Below, piece by piece: positions 41,098 to 49,985 of a stretch of DNA of 64,000 nucleotides. Origin of the DNA: Planobacterium oryzisoli (lineage in GTDB: Bacteria; Bacteroidota; Bacteroidia; Flavobacteriales; Weeksellaceae); the NCBI RefSeq assembly GCF_015354315.1, contig NZ_JADKYY010000003.1, positions 1 through 64,000 of the forward strand. Direction: 5' to 3'. Every line of letters begins with the position of its first letter. Within the stretch, counting starts at the first letter, position 1. The notes under the pieces are model-generated. The model saw nothing but the letters and a program-made list of their open reading frames with translations. It did not search any database and was not told the DNA's origin. The position numbers and the translations under genes were made by a program.

Positions 41098-42813
41098 ATG
41101 AAGCAAAAGTGGATTTTCAAAACAGAGCCGGATGAGGACGTGGTCGATGCCTTAAGCACCTCCCTGGGTTATGGCACCTTGGAATCCAAAATTCTGGTGC
41201 TTCGAGGTATTGACAATTATCAGAAAGCGCGCGAATTTTTCAAACCCAATCTTCAGGATATTCACAGCCCTTTCCTTATGGCCGACATGCAAAAAGCAGT
41301 AGAGCGGATTGCCACGGCAGTGGAGAACGGAGAAAAAATAATGGTATATGGGGACTACGATGTAGACGGGACCACCGCTGTAGCCCTGATGTACCTCTAC
41401 CTTAGCAAGCTTGTAGAGAAAAAATATCTTGATTTTTATATTCCTGATAGAAACAGTGAAGGGTACGGTATTTCCAAGGAAGGGATAGAATATGCCCATG
41501 CCCACAACTTTTCGCTCATTATTGCGTTGGATTGTGGCATCAAGGCAATCGACAAAATTGACTACGCCAAAACGTTGGGCATTGATTTCATTATCTGTGA
41601 CCACCATTTACCAGGCGAACAGATCCCCCAGGCCAGTGCCGTACTGGATCCCAAAAGAAAAGACTGTCGGTATCCATTCAAGGAACTGTCGGGTTGCGGC
41701 GTTGGTTTTAAACTCTGTCAGGGTCTTAATACTATCTATAAAATCCCGGATGCGGAACTTTTTGAGCTCACCGACCTACTTGCAATTTCGATTGCAGCCG
41801 ATATTGTTTCCATGACCGGTGAGAACCGCGTTCTGGCAAAAATGGGGCTGAAAACCCTTCGCAAGACACGCAACCTAGGCCTTCGGATACTTATTCCGGA
41901 AGAGAAGCTGGCAACCTACGAAATCTCCAATATTGTATTTGAAATTGCCCCCAAGATCAATGCTGCGGGAAGGATTTCCCATGGAAAAGCAGCCGTGGAA
42001 CTGATGGTATCAGACAACCTGCGCCACGCGCACCAGATTGCCAGCGAGATCGTGGATCTGAACGATTCGCGCAGGGAGCTAGACCTTTCCAGCACCACTG
42101 AGGCACTTGATCAAGTCTTAACCACCAACCAGTTAAATAATGCCACCACGGTGGTGTACGGTCCGAACTGGAATAAGGGGGTAATTGGCATAGTGGCATC
42201 GCGTCTCATTGAGAGCTACTATAAACCTACGCTGGTATTCACCAATGGAAACAACGGGGAACTTGTAGCCTCTGCGCGCTCGGTATCTGATTTTGACCTG
42301 CACCATGCCTTGGAGCTCTGCTCGGAGTATTTTACCAAATTCGGTGGCCACCCCATGGCCGCTGGTCTTTCTATGGAACGGGAACGCTTTGAGGAATTTA
42401 AAGAGCGTTTTGAATCGATTGTATCTTCCAGTCTCCAAGAACACCAAAAAGAACCTTCCATTACGATTGATGCGGTGGTGGACATGGAAAACCTCAACAA
42501 AGATTTCTTTAACTTTCACCGCAAACTCGCTCCCTTTGGTCCGCACAACCAAAAACCCGTGCTAGTGTTGAAAAACCAAAAGGTGGCGGGATATGTCAAG
42601 CAAATGGGTAAGGACGGGAACCATATCAAATTTTATCTGCATAACCCCGCCACCAATCGAAACATTGAATGCGTAGGGTTCAAATTGGGAAAATACTTTG
42701 AAGAATTCAAAAACAGTAGTTTTGATATGGCTTTTACCGCTGAAGAAAACCACTGGAAAGGCAATGTGACGTATTATTTAAGTATTAAAGATGTCAAATT
42801 CACTCAGCAGTAA
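41098..42813 (+). CDS. recJ: Single-stranded-DNA-specific exonuclease RecJ
   Basis: A 571-residue 5'-3' ssDNA exonuclease for recombination and mismatch repair. The DHH phosphoesterase motifs are Y-G-D-Y-D-V-D-G-T-T (about 83-92), I-A-L-D-C-G and I-I-C-D-H-H-L-P (about 158-165); the DHHA1 domain shows G-V-I-G-I-V-A-S-R and F-G-G-H-P-M-A-A-G. The start ATG 41098 follows the -7 box. nadD overlaps its end by 23 bases, so recJ, nadD and a DUF3817 gene form a unit. Confidence 0.94.
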   Translation: MKQKWIFKTEPDEDVVDALSTSLGYGTLESKILVLRGIDNYQKAREFFKPNLQDIHSPFLMADMQKAVERIATAVENGEKIMVYGDYDVDGTTAVALMYLYLSKLVEKKYLDFYIPDRNSEGYGISKEGIEYAHAHNFSLIIALDCGIKAIDKIDYAKTLGIDFIICDHHLPGEQIPQASAVLDPKRKDCRYPFKELSGCGVGFKLCQGLNTIYKIPDAELFELTDLLAISIAADIVSMTGENRVLAKMGLKTLRKTRNLGLRILIPEEKLATYEISNIVFEIAPKINAAGRISHGKAAVELMVSDNLRHAHQIASEIVDLNDSRRELDLSSTTEALDQVLTTNQLNNATTVVYGPNWNKGVIGIVASRLIESYYKPTLVFTNGNNGELVASARSVSDFDLHHALELCSEYFTKFGGHPMAAGLSMERERFEEFKERFESIVSSSLQEHQKEPSITIDAVVDMENLNKDFFNFHRKLAPFGPHNQKPVLVLKNQKVAGYVKQMGKDGNHIKFYLHNPATNRNIECVGFKLGKYFEEFKNSSFDMAFTAEENHWKGNVTYYLSIKDVKFTQQ

Positions 42814-43399
42814 GCACGTAGGACTCTTTTTTGGATCATTCAATCCCATTCATATGGGGCATTTGATCCTTGCCAACCATATTGTGGAAACACAAGGGCT
42901 CGCAGAACTGTGGTTCGTTGTAAGCCCGCAGAACCCCTTCAAGGAGAAAAAATCGCTGCTAAGTGACCACCACCGCCTTGATATGGTGCAACGTGCCATT
43001 AAAAATTACCCCAAGATGAGAGCCAGCAACGTGGAATTTGCTCTGCCCCGTCCAAGTTACACTATCGATACCCTTACCCATTTGGCGGAGAAGTATCCCC
43101 ACAACGAATTTACCCTTATTATGGGTGAGGATAATCTATTGGGGCTCCATAAATGGAAAAATGCAAAGGCCCTACTGGCAAAATACCCCATCATGGTTTA
43201 TCCACGGCTTATGGACCGTCGCAGGCCTGAATACCAACTCCCTGAACCAGCACGAATCGTCCATATTGACGCACCTATCATTGAGCTTTCTGCAACGCAT
43301 ATCCGAGGGATGATTGCTGAAGGAAAGAATGTAAGACCACTGCTTCCTCCCGAGGTGTTTGAGTACCTAGACGGATCTTCTTTTTATAAAACTAGCTAA
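42791..43399 (+). CDS. nadD: Nicotinate-nucleotide adenylyltransferase
   Basis: A 202-residue enzyme forming nicotinic acid adenine dinucleotide from ATP and NaMN. The nucleotidyltransferase motif G-L-F-F-G-S-F-N-P-I-H-M-G-H (11-24) and the C-terminal I-S/E-L-S-A-T-H-I-R segment are intact. ATG 42791 lies within the end of recJ; the family N-terminus begins close to K8, so a later start is possible but none is available without losing the motif. Confidence 0.94.
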   Translation: MSNSLSSKHVGLFFGSFNPIHMGHLILANHIVETQGLAELWFVVSPQNPFKEKKSLLSDHHRLDMVQRAIKNYPKMRASNVEFALPRPSYTIDTLTHLAEKYPHNEFTLIMGEDNLLGLHKWKNAKALLAKYPIMVYPRLMDRRRPEYQLPEPARIVHIDAPIIELSATHIRGMIAEGKNVRPLLPPEVFEYLDGSSFYKTS

Positions 43400-43401
43400 G
43401 C

Positions 43402-43746
43402 ATGGAAAAACTATCCGCAATTCTTATCGATAAATTCGGGCAGGAGAAAATCATAAAATGGTTCAAACAGGTATGTATTATTGAGGCCTGGACCTGCTTT
43501 TTTCTGTATCTGGTAGCCATGCCATTGAAGCGCTACTACCCAGAAGAAGACTTTGCTCTTATATTTATCATCGTGGTAGGAAATCTCCACGGACTTTTCT
43601 TTTCACTCTATCTACTACTGTCGCTTCCAGCTCGAAAAATCTACCAGTGGGACGACGAGGACTTTGTCTTTGCTCTCCTGGCTGCATTTTTTCCCTTTGC
43701 CACTATTTGGATTGACAAAAAACTGGCCCGTCACGACCGGGAATAA
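43402..43746 (+). CDS. DUF3817 integral membrane protein
   Basis: A 114-residue protein with about three hydrophobic segments (24-42, 50-78, 88-105) and the DUF3817 pattern V-G-N-L-H-G-L-F-F-S-L-Y. The function of the family is unknown. It starts three bases after nadD, so it is cotranscribed. Confidence 0.82.
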   Translation: MEKLSAILIDKFGQEKIIKWFKQVCIIEAWTCFFLYLVAMPLKRYYPEEDFALIFIIVVGNLHGLFFSLYLLLSLPARKIYQWDDEDFVFALLAAFFPFATIWIDKKLARHDRE

Positions 43747-43877
43747 TCTCTACTTTTCGATGTAATGAATACCCTTGCCAAGTTGTGTATACCATAGTAC
43801 TTGAACTAGGGTAAAATTTTTTGTATCTCAATATCAATGCGTTACAAACTAAATTAATTTTTCTTCACTACTTTGTA

Positions 43878-43909
43878 TTGCATAATACTAAAATATTAAT
43901 ATATCTTTG
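43878..43909 (+). promoter_or_regulatory. Promoter of the beta-barrel receptor gene
   Basis: TTG (43878-43880), 21-nt spacer, TATCTTTG (43902-43909), full -7 match. The leader to the ATG at 44008 is about 93 nt and A-rich near the start. The rest of the 43747-44007 gap shows no gene. Confidence 0.7.
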
Positions 43910-44007
43910 CATTGTAAATAACCATACAAAACACATAAGCCAGAGTCAAAAACTAAAAGCTACAAAAAACTAATAACCATCCTCTGGTCCCTAAAAAAAA
44001 CAAACCT

Positions 44008-46200
44008 ATGAAAACAGCTGTTCTACCCATTTTCTTGCTTGCCTTTACGTTTGCTACCGCACAGGAAAAACTTGAAGATTCAAACAAGGTGCATGAAATC
44101 AAAGAGGTTACAATGACTAAAAAAGTATTTAGCAAAAAGTCGGATCGATTTGTATACGATGTCGCGGCCTCTCCAGTTGCTAAAGGCAATACTGCATTTT
44201 CGCTTCTAAAGGAAACTCCTCTGGTGAGCTCCACCGATGACAAATCACTCAAGATATTGGGTAAGTCCAAAGCAGTGATCTACATCAATGGCCGCAAAAG
44301 CAATATGAACGAAGAAGCAGTACTGGAAATGCTTAAAAATATGCCTGCGGAGAATATAAGCAAAATTGAAGTCATTACCCTTCCCGGGAGTGAATTCAAT
44401 GTAGAGGCCTCGGACGGAGTAATAAATATCATTTTAAAGAAAAAGTTGGACGATGGGGTTAATGGAAATCTTAGAATGAATAATAACCAAAATATTCGTA
44501 ACCGCCAAAGTGCAGCCGGCAGCATCAACTACCGCAAAAACCGGGTGGGCATTTCTGCCAGCCTGAATAGTTCCGACTGGACCAATTCGCAGCATTATAT
44601 ACTAACCAACGGAACCTCCTCCAGCAGCAACACCTCAGTAGGTCCTATTGTAGATCCCAATCTTAATGTGGGAGGATATCTCAATATGGACTACGAAATA
44701 AACGAGAACCAGAATCTGGCCTTGAGCTACAATGCCCATGCTAACAAAAGTTACGGCAGCTATTCCAGTCTATTTAACACTTCACAGCGCGCTGGTTCTT
44801 TAGCATACAGCATTACGGAGCTGGATGAAAATTCCCGTTCTTATAACAACTCAGCAAACCTGAATTACGAGGCCAAAACAGATGATAAAGGCAGTAAGCT
44901 CAACCTCAATGCAGCCTACTTAAATTTCCGCCGCTTTCAGCGCAGCACCAATACCACATTTTTATCTAGCGCGCTGCAGGATAAGCTGGGCACTCAGGCC
45001 GTATTTAATCAAAGGACTCCCCAAATCATTAACAACTACGCTTTCACGGGCGACTATATAAAGAAGTTTGACAAAGACCTAACCCTCTCCACCGGAGCAA
45101 ACCTGTCTTTTACCAAAACAGATAACGACACCTACTTCGAGGCCCTCAACAGCGCTACGGGCAGCTTCGAAAAAGATGGCAATCAATCCAATCATTTTAC
45201 CTACGACGAGAGACTTTCAGGACTTTATGTTACAGCAGAAAAGAAATTCTCCGATAAGTTCTCAGGTAAAGTAGGAGTACGTGTGGAAAACACCTCCTCC
45301 GAAGGCAACGTTCTGGACACTGGAGAGACTATCAAGAGAAATTATACTAATGTTCTTCCTTATCTAAGCGTAAATGCGAATTTATCGGGTGCAAGCTCCC
45401 TTTCGTATGCTTTCTCCTCACGTGTTCGAAGACCTTCTTTTTGGGAAATAAATCCAGTACGTATGTATTTGACCTCGACCAACTACGTACAGAATAATCC
45501 ATTCGTGAAGGCTTCTGCCGTGTATAACAGTGAACTCACCTACATGCTGAAGCAATCCTATTTCCTTATAGCGTCCCACACACTTGCTAAGGATGATAAT
45601 GCACAAGTCCCTCTACAGAACGGACAGGAATTACGATACATCCGTACCAATTTCGGAGACAAGCAGGAACTCGGACTATCCGCTGGTATGCAAAAGAATT
45701 TCTTTAATGGTGTTCTCACTACAAATACCTCGGTCGGTGTACAATTTAACACCGTGAAGGGAAGCCTCTCCAAAGATCCTTTGACTGGAGACGAGTTTGA
45801 GCCTTATACTATTGATTCCAGTACAAGCTCGCTCTTTATACAATCCAACAACAACCTAAGGTTAAGCAAGAACAAAGACTGGTTTATGGGTGTGAACTTT
45901 TTCTATATAGGAGAACAAATCATTAATCTGGGCACATTAAGCCCGTTGTCCAGCCTGGATCTTTCCGTAAAAAAAATATGGAACGACTGGACCTTTAACC
46001 TCCAATTTAGAGATGTATTTAGAACCCATATCCTTAGACTTAAAGACACGCAAAGCAACGGAAACTATAATACGGTACGAAATAACAATTACTCGCAAAG
46101 TGTAGAGTTCTCTTTAACATACAACTTTGGTAATAAGAGCGTAAAGAAAATTCGCTCGATAAACGAAGCCAATAAAGACATCAAATCCAGAACCAACTAA
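44008..46200 (+). CDS. Outer membrane beta-barrel receptor-like protein
   Basis: A 730-residue outer membrane protein: signal peptide 1-18 (ends A-T-A-Q), a plug-like domain (about 30-150) with I-Y-I-N-G-R-K and I-E-V-I-T-L-P-G-S-E-F, then a long series of amphipathic strands with many N, S and aromatic residues, ending in a short charged tail instead of the usual terminal F. It fits the Bacteroidota group of TonB-dependent-like barrels (OMP_b-brl_3). The carboxypeptidase-regulatory-like domain that often precedes the plug is absent and I see no clear TonB box. Substrate unknown; no SusD partner nearby. Confidence 0.85.
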   Translation: MKTAVLPIFLLAFTFATAQEKLEDSNKVHEIKEVTMTKKVFSKKSDRFVYDVAASPVAKGNTAFSLLKETPLVSSTDDKSLKILGKSKAVIYINGRKSNMNEEAVLEMLKNMPAENISKIEVITLPGSEFNVEASDGVINIILKKKLDDGVNGNLRMNNNQNIRNRQSAAGSINYRKNRVGISASLNSSDWTNSQHYILTNGTSSSSNTSVGPIVDPNLNVGGYLNMDYEINENQNLALSYNAHANKSYGSYSSLFNTSQRAGSLAYSITELDENSRSYNNSANLNYEAKTDDKGSKLNLNAAYLNFRRFQRSTNTTFLSSALQDKLGTQAVFNQRTPQIINNYAFTGDYIKKFDKDLTLSTGANLSFTKTDNDTYFEALNSATGSFEKDGNQSNHFTYDERLSGLYVTAEKKFSDKFSGKVGVRVENTSSEGNVLDTGETIKRNYTNVLPYLSVNANLSGASSLSYAFSSRVRRPSFWEINPVRMYLTSTNYVQNNPFVKASAVYNSELTYMLKQSYFLIASHTLAKDDNAQVPLQNGQELRYIRTNFGDKQELGLSAGMQKNFFNGVLTTNTSVGVQFNTVKGSLSKDPLTGDEFEPYTIDSSTSSLFIQSNNNLRLSKNKDWFMGVNFFYIGEQIINLGTLSPLSSLDLSVKKIWNDWTFNLQFRDVFRTHILRLKDTQSNGNYNTVRNNNYSQSVEFSLTYNFGNKSVKKIRSINEANKDIKSRTN

Positions 46201-46221
46201 ACAGTTGTTATACAGAAGGTA

Positions 46222-46253
46222 AAGGGCCGGATTCAAATTGAACTCTGGCCCTT
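46222..46253. terminator. Hairpin between the receptor gene and ctlX
   Basis: AAGGGCC (46222-46228) pairs with GGCCCTT (46247-46253); an inner TTCAA/TTGAA pairing is possible. No clear T-run, but it lies between converging genes. Confidence 0.5.
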
Positions 46254-46259
46254 ACTGAT

Positions 46260-47186
46260 TTATTGAATCCGGGGAAGAAACACTTCGGCAAGCATGCAGC
46301 GGGCGCTGCCTCCTCCATTAGTCTCAATGGTTTGCAGATCGCTGTAAATTATCTCATTATGCTTCTCAATCAAATCCAATTGCTTTTGGTTCAGGCTCTT
46401 AAATGCAGATTCACTCATCACTAGAAATTTCTGCCCCTCACGGTTACGAACCTCGAGCATATTCCCAGCAAACTGTTGCATCTGGTCTTCTGAAATCTCC
46501 ACAATATACTTACCAGTAGATTTGATTACTTCCTGCACTTTTTCGCGCTCCATTTCATTGTCAATCGCATCAAGACAAATGACCACAAAATCACTTGCCA
46601 CGCACATCATCACATTAGTGTGGTAAATTGGCAGGCGCTCTGTTCCTTGGGATTGGTAGCTATGAAAGACTACCGGAGTGTAATTGTACTGCGCGCAGAA
46701 CGATCTAAAAAGCGTCTCGTCCAGTCGCAGAGAAACCGAACCATAAGCTATCCGGTTCTCATGATCGAAGATCATACTCCCGGTTCCTTCTAGGAAACGC
46801 TGCTCCTTTTCATGCTGCGACAAGTCAATGATTTCCTTTACTTCAAAACCCTCTGCCTTAATCTTTTCAATAATATCCATTCTGCGCTCGTCCCGCCGAT
46901 TGGGTGCGAACATAGGATATAAAAATACGTCGCCGTTTGAATGGAAACTGATCCAATTATTGGGAAAGATGGAATCGGGTGTATGCGGAGAAAGCGTGTC
47001 CTGCACATTTATGACCTTGATCCCTTTTTGCCTTAGCTTAGAAACAAACCGATCAAATTCCTCCAACGCCTTTATCTGCGTGTCCTCGTTCTGCGAATTG
47101 ACCTGAAAGTAGTTGTTTTCTGCTGTTTGGCTGTTATAGCCAAATGCGACGGGTTGGATCATCAAAAGAGTATCTGTACTTTGCAT
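46260..47186 (-). CDS. ctlX: CtlX-like guanidino-group hydrolase (arginine deiminase superfamily)
   Basis: A 308-residue protein of the arginine deiminase/amidinotransferase superfamily, close to the group called CtlX. F-P-N-N-W-I-S-F-H (substrate-binding), L-E-G-T-G-S-M-I-F-D, I-Y-H-T-N-V-M-M with the catalytic His, and C297 in G-G-G-S-A-R-C near the C-terminus are visible. It probably hydrolyses a guanidino or ureido group, but the substrate is unproven. The start is ATG 47186; the open frame reaches to 47495, across the divergent asparaginase gene, which is not credible. Confidence 0.82.
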   Translation of the reverse strand: MQSTDTLLMIQPVAFGYNSQTAENNYFQVNSQNEDTQIKALEEFDRFVSKLRQKGIKVINVQDTLSPHTPDSIFPNNWISFHSNGDVFLYPMFAPNRRDERRMDIIEKIKAEGFEVKEIIDLSQHEKEQRFLEGTGSMIFDHENRIAYGSVSLRLDETLFRSFCAQYNYTPVVFHSYQSQGTERLPIYHTNVMMCVASDFVVICLDAIDNEMEREKVQEVIKSTGKYIVEISEDQMQQFAGNMLEVRNREGQKFLVMSESAFKSLNQKQLDLIEKHNEIIYSDLQTIETNGGGSARCMLAEVFLPRIQ

Positions 47187-47202
47187 TAAAATGGGATTTA
47201 AA

Positions 47203-47210
47203 CAAAAATA
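47203..47210 (-). promoter_or_regulatory. -7 box of ctlX
   Basis: TATTTTTG on the minus strand, full consensus match, 16 bases before the ATG at 47186. Confidence 0.5.
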
Positions 47211-47234
47211 GTATTTATTACCCACTCCACCACA

Positions 47235-47264
47235 TTGCCACCGGATTAAAATATTGTAATTTAG
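47235..47264 (+). promoter_or_regulatory. Putative promoter of the glycosylasparaginase-cutC unit
   Basis: TTG (47235-47237), 19-nt spacer, TAATTTAG (47257-47264), an imperfect -7 box ending four bases before the ATG at 47269. Confidence 0.4.
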
Positions 47265-47268
47265 ATTG

Positions 47269-48264
47269 ATGAAATTCACTCCGAACAGCAGACGTAAATT
47301 CTTGAAGACCGCTTCTTTAGGAGCGGCGGGATTACTTCTTCCCTCTTTTAAATCTAGCCGAACTTTGGGTTCTGCAAAAGGAGGTGCTCCCTTGGTTCTA
47401 TCGACCTGGGATTTTGGCTTACAAGCTAATGCGCATGCTTGGAAAATTATCTCAAGTGGGGGCTCCAGCTTGGATGCGATAGAGAGTGGTATCAACTACG
47501 TGGAAAACGATCCCAACGAACGAAGTGTAGGACTAGGTGGCCGGCCGGACCGAGAAGGCCGAGTAAGTTTAGACGCCTGCATCATGGATGAAAGGTCAGG
47601 GATCGGATCAGTTGCGAATCTGGAACACATAAAAAACCCCATTTCGGTGGCACGCAGAGTTATGGAGCACACACCGCACACTATGCTGGTAGGTGAAGGA
47701 GCATTAGAATTTGCATTCTCTCAAGGCTTTATAAAGGAAGATCTGCTCACCGAGCAGAGCGCAAGGGAATGGGCAGATTGGAAACAAACCAGCAAGTACG
47801 TGCCTAAGGTGAACATAGAAAACCACGACACCATAGGGATGATTGCACTGGACACAAAAGGCAATCTCTCCGGAGGTTGCAGCACCTCCGGTATGGCATA
47901 TAAAATGAAAGGCAGGGTAGGAGATTCTCCCATAATAGGTGCAGGCCTCTATGTGGATAATAGCATTGGCGCTGCAACTGCCACCGGCCATGGTGAAGAA
48001 ATCATGCGGACGGTAGGTTCCTTTTTAGTAGTAGAGCTTATGCGACAGGGTTATACCCCCGAACAGGCATGCAAAGAAGCTATCCGACGCATCGAGGAGA
48101 ATTTCCGCCGTGAAAAGCGATCAATTACAGACACGCAGATAGGTTTTATAGCAATAAGTAAAGCAGGGCACTACGGCGCTTATAGTTTGCAGACTGGATT
48201 TACCTACGCCGTGAAAAGCGATAAAGAAGAAATACTGCGCACCGCCCCTCATGCCCTTAAATGA
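47269..48264 (+). CDS. N4-(beta-N-acetylglucosaminyl)-L-asparaginase (glycosylasparaginase)
   Basis: A 331-residue Ntn-hydrolase that splits the Asn-GlcNAc bond of N-glycopeptides. A twin-arginine-like signal S-R-R-K-F-L-K-T-A-S-L-G-A-A-G-L (8-23) suggests export. After it comes L-S-T-W-D-F-G, then the autoproteolysis site H-D-T-I-G with the new N-terminal nucleophile T188, then the substrate-binding G-R-V-G-D-S-P-I-I-G-A-G and A-T-A-T-G-H-G-E. This is close to the well-studied F. meningosepticum enzyme. ATG 47269 is preferred to the preceding TTG. Overlaps cutC by 4 bases. Confidence 0.92.
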   Translation: MKFTPNSRRKFLKTASLGAAGLLLPSFKSSRTLGSAKGGAPLVLSTWDFGLQANAHAWKIISSGGSSLDAIESGINYVENDPNERSVGLGGRPDREGRVSLDACIMDERSGIGSVANLEHIKNPISVARRVMEHTPHTMLVGEGALEFAFSQGFIKEDLLTEQSAREWADWKQTSKYVPKVNIENHDTIGMIALDTKGNLSGGCSTSGMAYKMKGRVGDSPIIGAGLYVDNSIGAATATGHGEEIMRTVGSFLVVELMRQGYTPEQACKEAIRRIEENFRREKRSITDTQIGFIAISKAGHYGAYSLQTGFTYAVKSDKEEILRTAPHALK

Positions 48265-48932
48265 TGAAAAAGATACTGGAAATAGCTTGCTTTGATTTTC
48301 TTTCTGCAGAAATTGCACTGAGCTCTCTGGCAGACAGAATTGAACTGTGCCAGGACCGCCAAAACGGTGGTCTAACACCTTCCCTGGAAGAGTTTAAATA
48401 TTTAAGAGGCAAATACTCCAAACCGATCTATGTCATGATTCGGCCCAGTGCGGGTACTTTTTTGTATACGGATCTGGAACTGGAATTAATGCAACGGGAT
48501 CTACTTTCCTTCAAGCAGGCCGGTGCGGATGGATTTGTCTTTGGAATTCTTACTCCCCATAACGAAATTGATGCGGCGCACTGCGCCAAACTGCTGGATC
48601 TTGCTGCAGGTCTTCCCTGTACATTCCACCGGGCAGTTGACCAGACAAGTGATTTAGAAAAAAGTATAGAGCAATTGGTTTCTCTTGGATTTCAAAGCGT
48701 ACTTACCTCAGGAGGTAAACACACCGCGCTGGAGGGAGCGCAGACCCTAGCTCAACTGGTACATAAGTACTCAGAGAAAATCGAGATCATAGTGGGAGGA
48801 AACGTTCGCTCAGAGAATATCGTAGAATTGCAAAATACTACAGGCGCCGGATCCTACCACTCTTCCGCCATTTTGGATTACGAATCGTTTGCCAGCGGGG
48901 AAGAAATCAAGAGATTGCGCATGCTTTTATAA
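48261..48932 (+). CDS. cutC: CutC-family protein
   Basis: A 223-residue TIM-barrel protein of the CutC family: L-E-I-A-C-F-D, A-D-R-I-E-L-C-Q, G-G-L-T-P-S, M-I-R-P and F-H-R-A-V-D. The name comes from a copper-homeostasis phenotype in E. coli, though a direct copper role is disputed. It starts within the stop of glycosylasparaginase (4-base overlap) with ATG-ATG, either of which may be used, and its stop touches the converging hydrolase gene. Confidence 0.9.
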   Translation: MMKKILEIACFDFLSAEIALSSLADRIELCQDRQNGGLTPSLEEFKYLRGKYSKPIYVMIRPSAGTFLYTDLELELMQRDLLSFKQAGADGFVFGILTPHNEIDAAHCAKLLDLAAGLPCTFHRAVDQTSDLEKSIEQLVSLGFQSVLTSGGKHTALEGAQTLAQLVHKYSEKIEIIVGGNVRSENIVELQNTTGAGSYHSSAILDYESFASGEEIKRLRMLL

Positions 48933-49847
48933 TCATTCCCTGACCAGCGGCATGGTAGAACAGCGTAGGAGCCCTCCCATCTTGGAAATTTCACGGTAAG
49001 GTACTTCTTCTACAACCATTCCCCACTCTTCACGAAGGAAATTATTCATCCTGGTAAAAGTTTTATCCGAGACCACCACCTCCGGGGAAATGGAAAAGAC
49101 ATTGGGAAACATCTCAAACATTTCCTGGTCCGTCACGTGGAAACAGTTTTCCTCACCAAAGATATCTATCAAAAGACGGTAATCACTTTCATCCACAAAG
49201 CCTCCTTTATAAATTATGCATTTATCTTTTCCGACTGGATTAAATGTACAGTCCAGATGAAGTATGCCCTCGTAGGGAATGGTGTCGTTCTTCTTAAGCT
49301 CCAGATCGATAATTCTCTTCTTTGGGAAATATTCTTTAAGAATCTCTATGGCGTATTCGTTGGTGCGTGCCGTCTTGTAGTTTCGGTAATCCTGCGAAAA
49401 ACAGGTCCCTATAAATAGAAAATCGTCCCATACAATTACATCACCTCCCTCAATGTGTGCGGTCTCAGGTAGGTTGATTATATCGCGCCATTTTACCTTT
49501 TCAAAGATATTCCTATAGGCATCCTGCTCATCGGCGCGGTCTGCAATTACATTGGAAATGATCATCTTGTCGTCTATCACAAAAGCTACGTCACGTGCAA
49601 ATACTTGATTGTAATCCTCAATGACATCCGGGCGAAGAACCTCCACATTATGTTTTAGGAGAACCTGCTCGAAGGATTGCATTTCCAAAACAATATCACT
49701 TTCCTTAGGGTAGATTCCCTTAGAGATAGAGTGGTACGACTTGGCATCGTAACTCTCCTCAAGCGTGGGAGTTCCTCCCATAGAAAGTGGCTGGCCTAAT
49801 ACTACGGATTTGAGTCGTGCGGTTTCGTTGGGTATATTGAGTTTCAT
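48933..49847 (-). CDS. Amidinotransferase/DDAH-like guanidino hydrolase
   Basis: A 304-residue protein of the arginine deiminase superfamily. F-A-R-D-V-A-F-V-I, H-I-E-G-G-D-V-I-V-W-D (Asp/Glu and substrate region), L-H-L-D-C-T-F-N-P with the catalytic His, and C296 in M-G-G-L-L-R-C-S-T near the C-terminus are visible. It could act on arginine, methylarginine or another guanidino compound. The start is ATG 49847 (M-K-L-N-I-P); the frame opens at 49931, beyond the -7 box. It is the second such enzyme within 4 kb. Confidence 0.82.
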   Translation of the reverse strand: MKLNIPNETARLKSVVLGQPLSMGGTPTLEESYDAKSYHSISKGIYPKESDIVLEMQSFEQVLLKHNVEVLRPDVIEDYNQVFARDVAFVIDDKMIISNVIADRADEQDAYRNIFEKVKWRDIINLPETAHIEGGDVIVWDDFLFIGTCFSQDYRNYKTARTNEYAIEILKEYFPKKRIIDLELKKNDTIPYEGILHLDCTFNPVGKDKCIIYKGGFVDESDYRLLIDIFGEENCFHVTDQEMFEMFPNVFSISPEVVVSDKTFTRMNNFLREEWGMVVEEVPYREISKMGGLLRCSTMPLVRE

Positions 49848-49863
49848 ACATTCAGCATTCAAG

Positions 49864-49871
49864 CAAATATA
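49864..49871 (-). promoter_or_regulatory. -7 box of the DDAH-like gene
   Basis: TATATTTG on the minus strand, full consensus match, 16 bases before the ATG at 49847. Confidence 0.5.
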
Positions 49872-49931
49872 CAGATTAGAAGGTGAAGAAAAAAGTCCCC
49901 GCACTTTATCCTCTTTAACGCCTAAAGACAT

Positions 49932-49961
49932 AAAAAATCCTGCGCCATTGCCGGCGCAGGA
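49932..49961 (-). terminator. Terminator of gltA
   Basis: TCCTGCGCC (49961-49953) pairs perfectly with GGCGCAGGA (49946-49938), followed by TTTTTT on the minus strand. Confidence 0.92.
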
Positions 49962-49985
49962 ATATATATATGAGACTGTATTATC

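Noticed and set aside
47187-47495. N-terminal extension of ctlX by 103 residues
   Set aside because: It overlaps the divergent glycosylasparaginase gene and the shared promoter region, and the residues are unlike the family.
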